Source of the DNA: Pontiellaceae bacterium
Lineage (GTDB): Bacteria; Verrucomicrobiota; Kiritimatiellia; Kiritimatiellales; Pontiellaceae
Reading direction: 5' to 3'
Assembly: GCA_016937945.1 (NCBI GenBank)
Contig: JAFGVP010000051.1
Span: forward strand, 1-64,000
Length of the DNA: 64,000 bases
The position numbers and the translations under genes are program-made. The notes under the pieces are model-generated. The model did no database searches. It saw only the letters and a program-made list of their open reading frames with translations, and had not been told where the DNA came from. Shown here in pieces: positions 33,870 through 42,858 of this stretch. Numbering within the stretch: the stretch's first letter is position 1; the number at the start of each line of letters is the position of its first letter.

Positions 33870-34283
33870 ATGAGTGACGAAAACATGGATATTGAAAACG
33901 AAGAAACCCCGGTTGAACGTGTAGAGGAGCGCATGGAAGAACGTATGGCAGAACGCGTGGAAGTCGGTACAATCGCCCCGTCCCCGCTGAATGAACCGCC
34001 GGAAGGCGTAAGCGGCGTGAACGAAGAGTTCAGCCTTGATATGATCATGGACATTCCGGTCGATGTGCATGTCGAGATCGGCAACACCAGCCTGCCCGTA
34101 AAAGAATTCCTGCGCCTGGGCGTCGGATCCGTGGTGCAGCTGGATCGTCTGGTGGGCGAGCCGGCCGACCTGATTGTGAACGGCAAGCTGATCGGCCGCG
34201 GGGATGTCGTGGTGGTCGACGAAACCTTCGGAATCCGCATCAGCGACCTCGTCGGAGAAAAAGAGCTGCGCGCCGCCAGTTAA
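33870..34283 (+). CDS. fliN: Flagellar motor switch protein FliN
   Basis: 137 aa. An acidic, Glu-rich N-terminus is followed by the SpoA domain LDMIMDIPVDVHVEIGNTSLPVKEFLRLGVGSVVQLDRLVGEPADLIVNGKLIGRGDVVVVDETFGIRI, given here in pieces. It completes the C-ring with FliM. ATG 33870 is preferred over GTG 33867 by ribosome-site spacing. A strong terminator follows. Confidence 0.93.
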   Translation: MSDENMDIENEETPVERVEERMEERMAERVEVGTIAPSPLNEPPEGVSGVNEEFSLDMIMDIPVDVHVEIGNTSLPVKEFLRLGVGSVVQLDRLVGEPADLIVNGKLIGRGDVVVVDETFGIRISDLVGEKELRAAS

Positions 34284-34312
34284 CAATTTCGTTTGTATGT
34301 TTGTTGCAGACG

Positions 34313-34343
34313 CCTGCATGGGAAAGCCCATGCAGGTTTTTTT
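34313..34343 (+). terminator. Strong rho-independent terminator after fliN
   Basis: CCTGCATGGG (34313-34322) pairs perfectly with CCCATGCAGG (34327-34336) around an AAAG loop, followed by seven T. It ends the flgB-fliN run. Confidence 0.92.
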
Positions 34344-34474
34344 ATATCCTTATCATGTTCTAATCATTTCTTGATAAAGAACTGTTCCAAAGGTATCCTT
34401 ACAAGGTGTTTAGGTCGGCGATACTGCCTTTCAGCGGGTGTCGCTCCACGCGGGATAAACGAAGAAGGGGGATT

Positions 34475-36049
34475 ATGAAAACAACCATCATGCTATGCGG
34501 AATCCTGTTTTCCGTTGCGGCCCTGGCGTCGCCGGTCAACGATGATTTTACCAATGCATTGATCATTACCGGCAGCATGGGATCCTCGGAGATCATCGAT
34601 AACACCCTGGCATCTGCGGAGCCGGGTGAGCCGGAAGTGGCGGGTTATGATCCGGTGCACACGCTCTGGTGGGAATACACCGCGCCGACCCATGGAACCC
34701 TTATCGTGGATACGCTGCAGTCGGATCCCGGGCTGGACACGGTCATGGGCGTATACACCGGAAGTTATGTGGGCGCCCTTCAGGAGGTCGCCTATAATGA
34801 TGACAGTGATTTTGATGCCGAAGGTCTGAGCTGGATCAAGATGAACGTTTCTTCCGGAGTCACTTACCGGGTTGCTGTCGATGGCTATGGGGGTGCGGTC
34901 GGGGATATTGTGCTCAGCTGGATCGCCATGCCGGAAGTGAGTCCCGTTCCGGCTCATGACGATTTTACCAATGCGCTGGAAATTACGGAAAACACAGGCA
35001 TGTCGCCGGTCATTGACACAGCGCTGGCAACGGCCGAGCCCGGCGAGCCGACGCACGGCGGATCGGGCGGCTATTGTTCTGTCTGGTGGAAATATACGCC
35101 GATGGAAAACGGAGTGCTGGATATCAATACGACGGCTTCAGATCCGGATCTGGATACCGTGCTGGCCGTTTATACCGGCTCTTCCGTGTCAAATCTGATC
35201 GAGGTGGCCTCCAATGACGACAATGATCCGCTCGATGAATACCGAAGTCAGCTTAGTTTCGTCGCCACTGCCGGCGAGACCTATTGGATTGCGGCTGATG
35301 GATACAGAGGCGATACCGGTTTTTTGGTCTTTCGTTGGGAATGGATTGTTGGTTCCCCGGCTCCGGCCAATGACGATTTTGCCCATGCAATCCCCATCAC
35401 AGGGCCTTCAGGCATGGCGGATCCGGTGGATACCACGTATGCCACGGCAGAGCCCGGTGAGCCCGCGCATGTGTGGAATGACGCGGCTCACTCAGTCTGG
35501 TGGCAGTATACCGCTCCGAGCAATGCCATGCTGATCGCTTCGCTGGAAGGCTCCGGCGATTTGTTTGACACCGTAATGGGTGTCTATACCGGAAATTCGG
35601 TCAGTAATCTGACCGAGGTGACGTCGAACGACGATGACAGCGACCTTTCGTATCGTCGTCACAGCCGGGTCTATGTGCCGGTTGATTCCGGGACAACCTA
35701 CTGGATTGCCGTGGATGGATATGATTTCGATACCGGCGTGGCCCTGCTCAGCTGGGAGACCGTGCCACTGGATGCCGATGGCGACGGTGCGAATTATTAT
35801 GATGAGCTGATTGCCGGGACAGATCCCGACGATGCCGAAAGCCTGTTCAGGATAACGGGGTTTAACGGGGTGGATATGGAATTCGAATCGTTAAGCTCCA
35901 GAGAATACGGACTGTTCCGGTGCACGAACCTGACCGAGGGGATCTGGGTTCCGGTCGGGGAGTCTCAGCTCGGGGTTGACGGCGAAGATGCTTTCACGCT
36001 CTCGCCCACAAACCCGGTCGGCTATTACCGGATCGAGGTAGTGCGTTAG
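34475..36049 (+). CDS. Secreted protein with three PPC-like repeats
   Basis: 524 aa from ATG 34475, with AAGGGGG upstream. Signal peptide MLCGILFSVAALAS. Three tandem repeats of about 140 aa each begin NDDF.(N/H)A, pass through AEPGEP and WW(E/K/Q)YTAP-like segments, then DTVMGVYTG and an NDD motif, and end VDGY.G..G...LSW. This is the pre-peptidase C-terminal-like beta fold. The end carries DADGDGANYYDELIAGTDP, a calcium-binding-type segment, and a C-terminal beta domain. No catalytic domain is seen. It is flanked by terminators on both sides, so it is its own unit within the flagellar cluster. Confidence 0.75.
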   Translation: MKTTIMLCGILFSVAALASPVNDDFTNALIITGSMGSSEIIDNTLASAEPGEPEVAGYDPVHTLWWEYTAPTHGTLIVDTLQSDPGLDTVMGVYTGSYVGALQEVAYNDDSDFDAEGLSWIKMNVSSGVTYRVAVDGYGGAVGDIVLSWIAMPEVSPVPAHDDFTNALEITENTGMSPVIDTALATAEPGEPTHGGSGGYCSVWWKYTPMENGVLDINTTASDPDLDTVLAVYTGSSVSNLIEVASNDDNDPLDEYRSQLSFVATAGETYWIAADGYRGDTGFLVFRWEWIVGSPAPANDDFAHAIPITGPSGMADPVDTTYATAEPGEPAHVWNDAAHSVWWQYTAPSNAMLIASLEGSGDLFDTVMGVYTGNSVSNLTEVTSNDDDSDLSYRRHSRVYVPVDSGTTYWIAVDGYDFDTGVALLSWETVPLDADGDGANYYDELIAGTDPDDAESLFRITGFNGVDMEFESLSSREYGLFRCTNLTEGIWVPVGESQLGVDGEDAFTLSPTNPVGYYRIEVVR

Positions 36050-36073
36050 TCGCGTTGCCGCATAATCAGCGGG

Positions 36074-36099
36074 CGGCAGAGCGATCTGCCGTCTTTTTT
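36074..36099 (+). terminator. Rho-independent terminator after the repeat protein
   Basis: CGGCAGA (36074-36080) pairs with TCTGCCG (36085-36091) around GCGA, followed by TCTTTTTT. It isolates the repeat-protein gene from flgF. Confidence 0.9.
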
Positions 36100-36196
36100 G
36101 TCCACATTCCGGGAGTTCGGCTGCGGGGTGATGTCATCCGCACACCCGGATGTTGTGGTTTGCATCTGCCTCTGCAGATTCCTGCCTGAAATCCCG

Positions 36197-36213
36197 TGGC
36201 ATTTGGCCTGCTT
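36197..36213 (+). promoter_or_regulatory. Sigma-54 promoter of flgF operon, start-codon-proximal
   Basis: TGGCATTTGGCCTGCTT. The -12 C is at 36211 and the flgF ATG is at 36224, exactly 13 nt later. No ribosome site lies between them. Confidence 0.85.
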
Positions 36214-36223
36214 TGAACGGGGC

Positions 36224-36937
36224 ATGAACTCAGGATTCTATAACGCAGCCATACAGATGAGCACCGGAAGCATTGCCGAGATGGAGGCTCACTCCGAAAA
36301 TCTCGCGCACAGCACCATGCCGGGCTACAAGCGTATGGAGGTGAATGCCGACGTATTTGCGGCCATGATGAACAAGGAGATTCCGACCGAAGATCTCGGC
36401 GGACCGATCCGGATTAATCATGAACAGGGCGCACTCCGCGTAACGGAACGCCCGCTGGATTTTGCGATCGAAGGCGACGGCTTTTTCATGGTTTCCGATG
36501 GTCAACGGGATTTTCTTACCCGGAACGGACATTTCACCATGGCAGCGGACGGCACGGTCGTGAATTCACTGGGTATGCCCCTGCAAACCTCCTCCGGCGA
36601 CCTGCGTATTCCGCGCGGCTCCAGTGCCGAAGATCTGATTCTTGATGAGCAGATGAATCTTCGTATCGGGAAAAAGGTGATCGGACAGCTCAAGGTGGTT
36701 GCCGTGGAGAACCCGGACAAGCTCGAACAGGCCGGAACCACGCTGTTTTCCTGGAACGGGGATAATGAGATTGATGCCGAATGCATGGTCATGAACAAGG
36801 CGCTCGAGCAGAGCAATACCGGCGTATTCGAGGAGATGGTCGGTATCATGACCACCCTGCGGAATTACGAAGCCTGCCAGAAAATGCTGCGTCAGGTGGA
36901 TGAAGCAACTTCAAAAATGATGGACAAGCTCGCCTAG
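36224..36937 (+). CDS. flgF: Flagellar basal-body rod protein FlgF
   Basis: 237 aa. Rod-protein ends are clear: AAIQMSTGSIAEMEAHSENLAHSTMPGYKR at the start and EQSNTGVFEEMVGIMTTLRNYEACQKMLRQVDEATSKMMDKL at the end, with the FAIEGDGFFMVSDGQRDFLTRNGHFTM core. It forms distal rod with FlgG. Upstream codons in the same frame exist, but the promoter lies inside them, so ATG 36224 is the supported start. It heads flgF-flgG-flgA-flgH-flgI-flgJ. Confidence 0.9.
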   Translation: MNSGFYNAAIQMSTGSIAEMEAHSENLAHSTMPGYKRMEVNADVFAAMMNKEIPTEDLGGPIRINHEQGALRVTERPLDFAIEGDGFFMVSDGQRDFLTRNGHFTMAADGTVVNSLGMPLQTSSGDLRIPRGSSAEDLILDEQMNLRIGKKVIGQLKVVAVENPDKLEQAGTTLFSWNGDNEIDAECMVMNKALEQSNTGVFEEMVGIMTTLRNYEACQKMLRQVDEATSKMMDKLA

Positions 36938-36955
36938 CGGGCAAGGAGAACTACG

Positions 36956-37738
36956 ATGGAAAGAGCAATGTGGTCAGCAGTCACCGGTATGCGGGCGTCG
37001 GAGATGTCTCTCGACAATATCGCCAATAACCTGGCCAACCTCAATACCACCGCATACAAGCCCGGGCGTGTCGCATTTCAGGACATGCTCTATACAACCC
37101 TCAAGACGCCCGGTGCCACCAACGGCGACAGCGAGATTCCGGCAGGGATCCAGCTCGGCCACGGCACCAAGGTGGCCGAGGTTTCCAAGCAGTTTACCCA
37201 AGGCGCCCTTCGGGAAACCGGCGGGGATCTTGATTTGGCCATCGAAGGGCAGGGATTTTTTGAAGTTATCATGCCGGACGGAACCTCGGCCTACACCCGC
37301 GACGGCTCTTTTCGCGCCACCTCGACCGGTGAGGTCGTGACGGTGGAAGGCTATCGCGTGGCCAACTTCCCGGCAATCCCGACGGGCACCACCGATGTAA
37401 CGATTGCGCCGGATGGATCGGTAACGATGACGGTTGACGGGGCAACGGTTGCCGGCCAGCAGCTTTCACTTGCCCGCTTTGCGAATCCGGAAGGGCTTCG
37501 CAGCATGGGTCATAACCTCTTTCAGGAAACCGAGGCCAGCGGACCTGCGGAAACAGGCCTTGCAGCCGGTGAAAACGGCATGGGTCTGGTAATGCAGCGC
37601 TATCTTGAAGCCTCCAGCGTCAATGCCGCCGAGGAGCTGGTGAACATGATTCTGACGCAACGCGCCTATGAAGCAAATTCCAAGGCCATCAAGGCCAGTG
37701 ATGAAATGTCCTCGATGGCGAATAATCTGCAGCGGTAA
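36956..37738 (+). CDS. flgG: Flagellar distal rod protein FlgG
   Basis: 260 aa, standard FlgG length. MWSAVTGMRASEMSLDNIANNLANLNTTAYKPGRVAFQDMLYTTLK is the N-terminal signature, and the C-terminus reads SSVNAAEELVNMILTQRAYEANSKAIKASDEM. The internal LDLAIEGQGFFEV block is present. AAGGAG ribosome site 18 nt after flgF. Confidence 0.95.
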   Translation: MERAMWSAVTGMRASEMSLDNIANNLANLNTTAYKPGRVAFQDMLYTTLKTPGATNGDSEIPAGIQLGHGTKVAEVSKQFTQGALRETGGDLDLAIEGQGFFEVIMPDGTSAYTRDGSFRATSTGEVVTVEGYRVANFPAIPTGTTDVTIAPDGSVTMTVDGATVAGQQLSLARFANPEGLRSMGHNLFQETEASGPAETGLAAGENGMGLVMQRYLEASSVNAAEELVNMILTQRAYEANSKAIKASDEMSSMANNLQR

Positions 37739-37742
37739 TACG

Positions 37743-38687
37743 ATGAAACAGTTTCTTTCCATATTGATCCTGCTCGGCTTCCTCGCCGGTTCGGCTTCCG
37801 CCGCCGTGGTCATCAAGCTCAAGAAAACAGTCGAAGTCTGCTCCAAGGATATCCTGCTGGTCGATCTGGTCGACGAGTGGGGCGACCTTCCTTCCGAATG
37901 GAAAGCCCGCCGGGTGCTTGCCGCGCCTCCGGCCGGTGAAATGAGCTATCATGCGCTGACCGCGATTGCATATGCCCTGTCGCGTTTTGACGATATGCAG
38001 AATGTGACCCTGAGCGGGGAACCGGTGATTGCCGTTTCGCGCAAGGATCGCAAGATGGCGATGGAAGAATTTCATGATCCGATCCTCAGCTATCTGAAAG
38101 AAACCGACCCGTGGAAGGGGCAGGACATCGGTATCAAGGTTCTGAATATTCCTTCCAATACCCATGTTCCGGTCGGAGAGACCAAATACCGGATCCGCCG
38201 GATCGACCAGAAAACCTCCAAGGGCTACAGCCTGGCGCATGTGGCTGTCATCGTCGACGGTGTGGAAGCCGTTGAAGTGCCGGTCGGACTGGAAATTAAT
38301 CTGATGACCGAGGTCTGGGTCATCGCACACAATCTCGAAATGGGACACATTCTGGAGTCCAGCGACCTGCGCAGTGAAATGCATGAGGTGGATGCCACAG
38401 CCAACCATGTGTCCAGTACCGAAGATCTGGTCGGCTACGAAGTTACGCGCACGCTGACCGCCGGAAACATCCTTCGCAGCATCGATGTCAGTAAACCCCT
38501 TTGTGCAAAACGCGGCGAATGGGTCGCCATCAATGCTATCGGCAAGAACCTGCAGATTACCCTGCGCGGCAAGGCCATGGCAAACGGTCGTCTTGGCGAC
38601 CGCATCATGTGTGTAAACGAGCGATCCAACCGGCAGGTACTGGTGGAATTGACCGGAATGGGGAACGGCGTCCTGGTGCGCCTCTAA
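37743..38687 (+). CDS. flgA: P-ring assembly chaperone FlgA
   Basis: 314 aa. Signal peptide LSILILLGFLAGSASA. Periplasmic SAF-type domain at the C-terminus (VWVIAHNLEMGHILESSDLRSEMHE, then LVGYEVTRTLTAGNILRSIDV and LQITLRGKAMANGRLGDRIMCVN). FlgA assists FlgI assembly in the periplasm. The start follows the flgG stop by 4 nt without a strong ribosome site, so translation is probably coupled. Confidence 0.88.
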   Translation: MKQFLSILILLGFLAGSASAAVVIKLKKTVEVCSKDILLVDLVDEWGDLPSEWKARRVLAAPPAGEMSYHALTAIAYALSRFDDMQNVTLSGEPVIAVSRKDRKMAMEEFHDPILSYLKETDPWKGQDIGIKVLNIPSNTHVPVGETKYRIRRIDQKTSKGYSLAHVAVIVDGVEAVEVPVGLEINLMTEVWVIAHNLEMGHILESSDLRSEMHEVDATANHVSSTEDLVGYEVTRTLTAGNILRSIDVSKPLCAKRGEWVAINAIGKNLQITLRGKAMANGRLGDRIMCVNERSNRQVLVELTGMGNGVLVRL

Positions 38688-38696
38688 GGAGAGACC

Positions 38697-39284
38697 ATGC
38701 AACGAATTATCGCAATATTGATTCTGACAACTCTCGGCGTCCATGCCGAGGACCGGCTGCTCAGCCGGCTCTATTCCGATCGTACAGCCCGTCAGGTGGG
38801 GGATTTGGTCACCATTCAGATTGAAGAACAATCTTCGGTTCAGAAGGATTCCACGAACGATCGGGATAAAACACTCTCCGGCGGAATGTCGTTTGATCTG
38901 CCCGGAATGACTGCCAACAATCGTGCGCTCTGGAATGCGCTGTCTCTTCCGGAATGGAATGTGGATGCGAACAAATCCTTTGCCGCATCCGGCAGCAAGG
39001 CTTCGTCCGATGCCTTTTCCGCATCAATCACGGTCTATGTGACCGAAGTGCTGCCTAACGGAAACCTGCTGATCTGCGGGGACCGCAAGGTCAACATCGA
39101 CGGCGACGTTGTTCAGTTCACCCTGACCGGCACAGTCCGCCCGGACGATATCGACCGTGAAAACAATGTGCTTTCGTCCCGCGTAGCGGATGCCCTCATC
39201 ACCTACAAAACCACCGGAGAATTCAGCAAGAGCCAGCGCAAAGGACTCATCTCCCGCGTCGTTGACTGGATTATCCCCTTCTAA
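38697..39284 (+). CDS. flgH: L-ring protein FlgH, no lipid-attachment Cys
   Basis: 195 aa. The core motifs are LYSDRTARQVGDLVTIQIEEQSSVQK near the start and LPNGNLLICGDRKVNIDG, ...TGTVRPDDIDRENNVLSSRVADALITY near the end. The signal peptide (IIAILILTTLGVHA) ends before ED with no Cys, so the usual lipobox of FlgH is absent and signal peptidase I cleavage is predicted. The protein is otherwise normal. It forms the outer-membrane L-ring around the rod. Confidence 0.92.
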   Translation: MQRIIAILILTTLGVHAEDRLLSRLYSDRTARQVGDLVTIQIEEQSSVQKDSTNDRDKTLSGGMSFDLPGMTANNRALWNALSLPEWNVDANKSFAASGSKASSDAFSASITVYVTEVLPNGNLLICGDRKVNIDGDVVQFTLTGTVRPDDIDRENNVLSSRVADALITYKTTGEFSKSQRKGLISRVVDWIIPF

Positions 39285-39290
39285 AAAATC

Positions 39291-40436
39291 ATGAAAACAT
39301 CACTCTCCAGCATACTCATCCACGGACTGCTTCTGGTGGCGGTCATAACCGCTCCGGCGGCCGGTGCCGCCACGGCCCAGATCGGCACCGCCCAGGTGCG
39401 GCTGAAGGATCTTGTCCGGATCAACGGGTGCGAACGCATTGATCTGATCGGCTACGGGGTGGTGGTGGGTCTCAATAAAACCGGCGACAAAGATATCGAG
39501 CTGGCCAAGCGGACCGTCTCGAACCTGATGAAAAACTTTAACATATTCATCGATCCGGCGGATATCACCAGTAAGAACGCCGCCGTGGTGATGTTGACCG
39601 CCGCAGTGAACCCCTTCCACCGCAAGGGCGACCGCGTTGATATTCAGGTCGCTTCGATGGGGGATGCGACCTCCCTTCAGGGCGGAATTCTCCTGATGAC
39701 CCCGCTGCTGGATGCTGACGGCCGCACGTATGCGGTGGCACAGGGCGCATTGACGGTCGGGGGCTACAGCGCCGGCGTCGGAGGCCCCGGCGGTGCCACG
39801 GAAACCAAGAATTTTCCGACCGTAGGACGTATTCCGAGCGGCGGTACCCTGAAATATGACGATACCGTCGATTTTGTGAAAGAGGGTAAGCTTGAGCTGA
39901 TCCTGCGACACCCCGACTTTACCACGGCCCAGCGGATTGCCGAAGTTATTGAAACGGTCTGCCCTGGTGGTTCCCTGGCGCGCGATGCCGGCACCGTAAG
40001 TGTAATAATTCCTTCCGAGTTTCTGGATGTCGGACATGCCAGCGAATTTGTCTCCACGATTGAAGCCCTGCGGGTTACGCCCGACAGTTGCGCCCGCGTG
40101 GTCGTGAACGAACGCACGGGAACCGTGGTACTTGGCGGCGAGGTCAGCATTGGAACGGCGATTGTGGCCCACGGCAACCTGACGGTGCGTGTCGGGTCCA
40201 GTCTGGGCGTGTCGCAGCCGGCGCCGCTTTCGCAGGGGGAAACCGTGGTGGTTGAGGATGTGCAGGTTGAGGTAAGCGAAGATCCTTCCCGCGTCATGCT
40301 CGTACCCCAGACGTCGAACGTCCAGGAGCTGGCTGATGTGCTGAATCAGCTTGGTGCTTCGCCCCGCGACCTGATTTCCATTCTGGAAGCACTGCAGAGC
40401 ATGGGCTCCCTGCAGATGGAACTGATTACCCTTTAG
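39291..40436 (+). CDS. flgI: P-ring protein FlgI
   Basis: 381 aa with a signal peptide (ILIHGLLLVAVITAPAAGA). The FlgI blocks are all present: VRLKDLVRINGCERIDLIGYGVVVGLNKTGD, NPFHRKGDRVDIQVASMGDATSLQGGILLMTPL, and AQGALTVGGYSAG. It builds the peptidoglycan-level ring. No strong ribosome site lies in the 6-nt gap after flgH. Confidence 0.95.
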   Translation: MKTSLSSILIHGLLLVAVITAPAAGAATAQIGTAQVRLKDLVRINGCERIDLIGYGVVVGLNKTGDKDIELAKRTVSNLMKNFNIFIDPADITSKNAAVVMLTAAVNPFHRKGDRVDIQVASMGDATSLQGGILLMTPLLDADGRTYAVAQGALTVGGYSAGVGGPGGATETKNFPTVGRIPSGGTLKYDDTVDFVKEGKLELILRHPDFTTAQRIAEVIETVCPGGSLARDAGTVSVIIPSEFLDVGHASEFVSTIEALRVTPDSCARVVVNERTGTVVLGGEVSIGTAIVAHGNLTVRVGSSLGVSQPAPLSQGETVVVEDVQVEVSEDPSRVMLVPQTSNVQELADVLNQLGASPRDLISILEALQSMGSLQMELITL

Positions 40437-40446
40437 GAGCATGGTA

Positions 40447-40710
40447 ATGGAACTTACGTCTACAACCCCCGTCGAATCCGGCGCATTCAACCGGGAAGAG
40501 GCCAGGCTTCAGGAAGCGTGCAACGCGGTTGAAGGGATGTTCCTCAAGATTTTGCTGAAGCAGGGTATGCAGGAAATGCTCGATAATGCGGAAGGACACT
40601 CCTCGTCCGCACTGGGTTATGCCCTTGAGCAGACGGCCGACGAAATCGCCCGCGAAGGCGATCTGGGCATTGCGGATAATATTTACAAACAGCTTTCCGC
40701 CAATCTTTAG
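40447..40710 (+). CDS. flgJ: Rod-capping protein, FlgJ N-terminal domain only
   Basis: 87 aa. LQEACNAVEGMFLKILLKQGMQEMLDN and LGYALEQTADEIAREGDLGIADNIYKQL match the FlgJ rod-cap domain. The peptidoglycan hydrolase half of enteric FlgJ is missing, as in many bacteria. ATG 40447 is chosen over 40441 for distance to AGGAG (40435-40439). Confidence 0.85.
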   Translation: MELTSTTPVESGAFNREEARLQEACNAVEGMFLKILLKQGMQEMLDNAEGHSSSALGYALEQTADEIAREGDLGIADNIYKQLSANL

Positions 40711-40725
40711 AATCAGGAATGAACA

Positions 40726-41106
40726 ATGGATGATTATGTTTTAAAAGCGCTGCTTGAAGAGTTCGAAGCTGCCGCCAAAGCACTGCAGCAGAGCCTGCTA
40801 AAGCGGAATGTCGATCATATCTGGAGTGCGATTGATCAGCAGGACCAGGCTGCCAACCGGCTGAATGAGATGGTGCGCGGTAACGTGGAGGCCTTCCGGG
40901 GAATTATAAAAAGCAACCCGGCGGTTCAGCGCACCCTGAACCGAAGTCAGTCGCTGATGCGCACCAACCGCGCCATGGCTACCCGTTTTCTCGATGTAAT
41001 GGATAAGACGCTATCGCAGCTCGGCGGGAATTCCGCTCCTGCGCGTGGATATGGATATGGCGGGGTTCGCCGGTCCGGTCCAATGCTTGTGCGTCAGATG
41101 GGATAA
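40726..41106 (+). CDS. FlgN-like chaperone (tentative)
   Basis: 126 aa, helical and charged, with a Gly/Tyr/Arg-rich tail. Its position right before flgK, its size and its helical nature match FlgN, the export chaperone for FlgK and FlgL. The family is too variable to be certain from sequence. Confidence 0.6.
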   Translation: MDDYVLKALLEEFEAAAKALQQSLLKRNVDHIWSAIDQQDQAANRLNEMVRGNVEAFRGIIKSNPAVQRTLNRSQSLMRTNRAMATRFLDVMDKTLSQLGGNSAPARGYGYGGVRRSGPMLVRQMG

Positions 41107-41110
41107 AATC

Positions 41111-42487
41111 ATGTCTGCTATCAATGATTTAATGAATATCGGCGGGAGCGGCCTGCAGGCGTATCAGAATCAGATTAACGTCTATGGTAATAATATCGCA
41201 AACGTTGATACCGATGGTTACAGCCGCCGTCAGATCGGCCTTGAAGCCGGTGCCTCGACCTACAGCGGCGTGGGATCTGGCGTTCGCGCCGGTGATGTGA
41301 CCCGTCTTTTCAATGCACTCGGCCAGAACGCATTGCTTGGAGAGCAGTCCACGCTGGGTTACCATGGGGCGACGGCATCGTATCTTTCGCAGCTTGAAAC
41401 GCTGGTCGGGAGTGAAGGTGCAAGCGGATTGGAAGCGGCATTGGCCTCGTATCAGGATTCGTTGCAGGATGTGATCACCTCTCCGGCGGACCTCTCCGTT
41501 CGGACCTCTCTGCTGCAGCGTGCATCATCGCTCGCCTCCGAGCTGAACCAGCTGGATGGCCGGATTCAGGATATTCTCGCCGATGACGGCCTGCTCGGTT
41601 CGGCCGGCAGTGTGGTTGATGATATCAACTCCCTGACAGAACAGCTGCAGGTCGTGAATAAAAGTATTTCCAAGGCCGAGTCCATGGGGCGTTCCGTGCC
41701 GGACCTGCTTGACCAGCGCGATCAGTTGGTTCGTGAGCTTTCCGGGCAGGTGAACATTACCGTCGGTGCCGACTATTCAATCAGCCTCGGCGGCGAAGAG
41801 CTGGTTTCTTCCGATGGCGTGACTCGTTCCGAACTGGTTGTGGATGCTGCCAATGTTTTCTCGGTAAACGGAAACGATGTCAGCGCTTCGATCAGCAGCG
41901 GGCGCCTGGGCGGTTTCCTGGTTGCCCAGAATGCGGCGAAAACGCTTAACAGTCAGCTTGATGCTCTGGCCGGCGCTTTGATTACCCAGACCAATGCCGC
42001 CTTTGACGGTGCCTACAACCTGAACGGCGCACATCCTTCGGACGAAGGCTACACATTTTTTACCGGCACCGATGCCGGCGACATAGCGGTAGATTCCGCG
42101 CTCTATAATCCTGATAACCCGCTGGATGTTCATCCTGAGCTGCTGGCCCTTGGTACAACAGCATACGCGGGGGATAACTCGGCGGCGCAGGTCATGTACA
42201 GCGTAACCCAGCTGTCCTCATCGGATCTGGGCGGACAGTCGATTTCCGGCTTCTGGTCCTACGTTGAATCCTCGCTGGGCGGTGCTGTGAGCGAAGCCCA
42301 GCAGATGGAGGAAAACAGTCAGGCCGTTGTGGATTCGCTTGAGAACGAGATGCTTTCGGTTTCGGGCGTCAACATGGATGAAGAGCTGATGAATCTGATG
42401 AGCGCGCAGAAGGCCTATCAGGCCTGCGCGCGGGTGATGTCTACGGCAACGGACCTGCTGGATGAGCTTATCAACCTGGCAAGATAA
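41111..42487 (+). CDS. flgK: Hook-filament junction protein FlgK
   Basis: 458 aa from ATG 41111. IGGSGLQAYQNQINVYGNNIANVDTDGYSRRQIGLEAG is the FlgK N-terminal signature. The C-terminus (VSGVNMDEELMNLMSAQKAYQACARVMSTATDLLDELINL) is the D0 helix. It links hook to filament with FlgL. A short upstream extension in frame overlaps the FlgN-like gene and is not used. Confidence 0.94.
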   Translation: MSAINDLMNIGGSGLQAYQNQINVYGNNIANVDTDGYSRRQIGLEAGASTYSGVGSGVRAGDVTRLFNALGQNALLGEQSTLGYHGATASYLSQLETLVGSEGASGLEAALASYQDSLQDVITSPADLSVRTSLLQRASSLASELNQLDGRIQDILADDGLLGSAGSVVDDINSLTEQLQVVNKSISKAESMGRSVPDLLDQRDQLVRELSGQVNITVGADYSISLGGEELVSSDGVTRSELVVDAANVFSVNGNDVSASISSGRLGGFLVAQNAAKTLNSQLDALAGALITQTNAAFDGAYNLNGAHPSDEGYTFFTGTDAGDIAVDSALYNPDNPLDVHPELLALGTTAYAGDNSAAQVMYSVTQLSSSDLGGQSISGFWSYVESSLGGAVSEAQQMEENSQAVVDSLENEMLSVSGVNMDEELMNLMSAQKAYQACARVMSTATDLLDELINLAR

Positions 42488-42500
42488 GGAGAGGTGACAG

Positions 42501-42641
42501 ATGAAGAAAAAAAGAACAGAACAGAAAACCAAGCGTGGTAAAAAACAGGCCGTCGAGCCGAACAAGGGATGCCTTGAATCACTTTCGCAATACTTTGGAT
42601 CCTACCTCGACGCGCTTGAGCTTGTACGTGCCCGGCAGTGA
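42501..42641 (+). CDS. 46-aa basic small protein after flgK
   Basis: A short frame with a good ribosome site (AGGAGAGG, 42487-42494) 13 nt after flgK. The N-terminal half is Lys/Arg-rich (MKKKRTEQKTKRGKKQ), and the C-terminal half could form an amphipathic helix (CLESLSQYFGSYLDALELVRAR). No family is recognised. Its translation signals and linkage to flgK make it a credible gene rather than chance. Confidence 0.5.
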   Translation: MKKKRTEQKTKRGKKQAVEPNKGCLESLSQYFGSYLDALELVRARQ

Positions 42642-42783
42642 TGTCGTCGAATGTCGGATGTTGCTCATTATCTTGTCGGTAATGACAACATCCGGAGCAT
42701 TCTGAATGGGACCGGATGAGTCATCATTTTTGAATGCGAATTTTTTAAATCACTGTTGTACAGGCAGAAACGGGTGGTTTCGG

Positions 42784-42807
42784 GGTCCGGCACAGATTTG
42801 CCGGACC
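42784..42807 (+). other. Perfect hairpin upstream of rpoN
   Basis: GGTCCGGC (42784-42791) pairs with GCCGGACC (42800-42807) around an 8-nt loop. No T-run follows. It lies about 50 bp before rpoN in a 217-bp gap and could be an attenuator, weak terminator or operator. Confidence 0.45.
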
Positions 42808-42858
42808 GACTTGGTCCACCTTATGCTCTAAGACAGCCATCAGCTACAGGAGGGCGTC

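Noticed and set aside
42789-42801. GGCACAGATTTGC before rpoN as sigma-54 promoter
   Set aside because: GG to GC spacing is one base short, and the sequence is better explained by the perfect hairpin.
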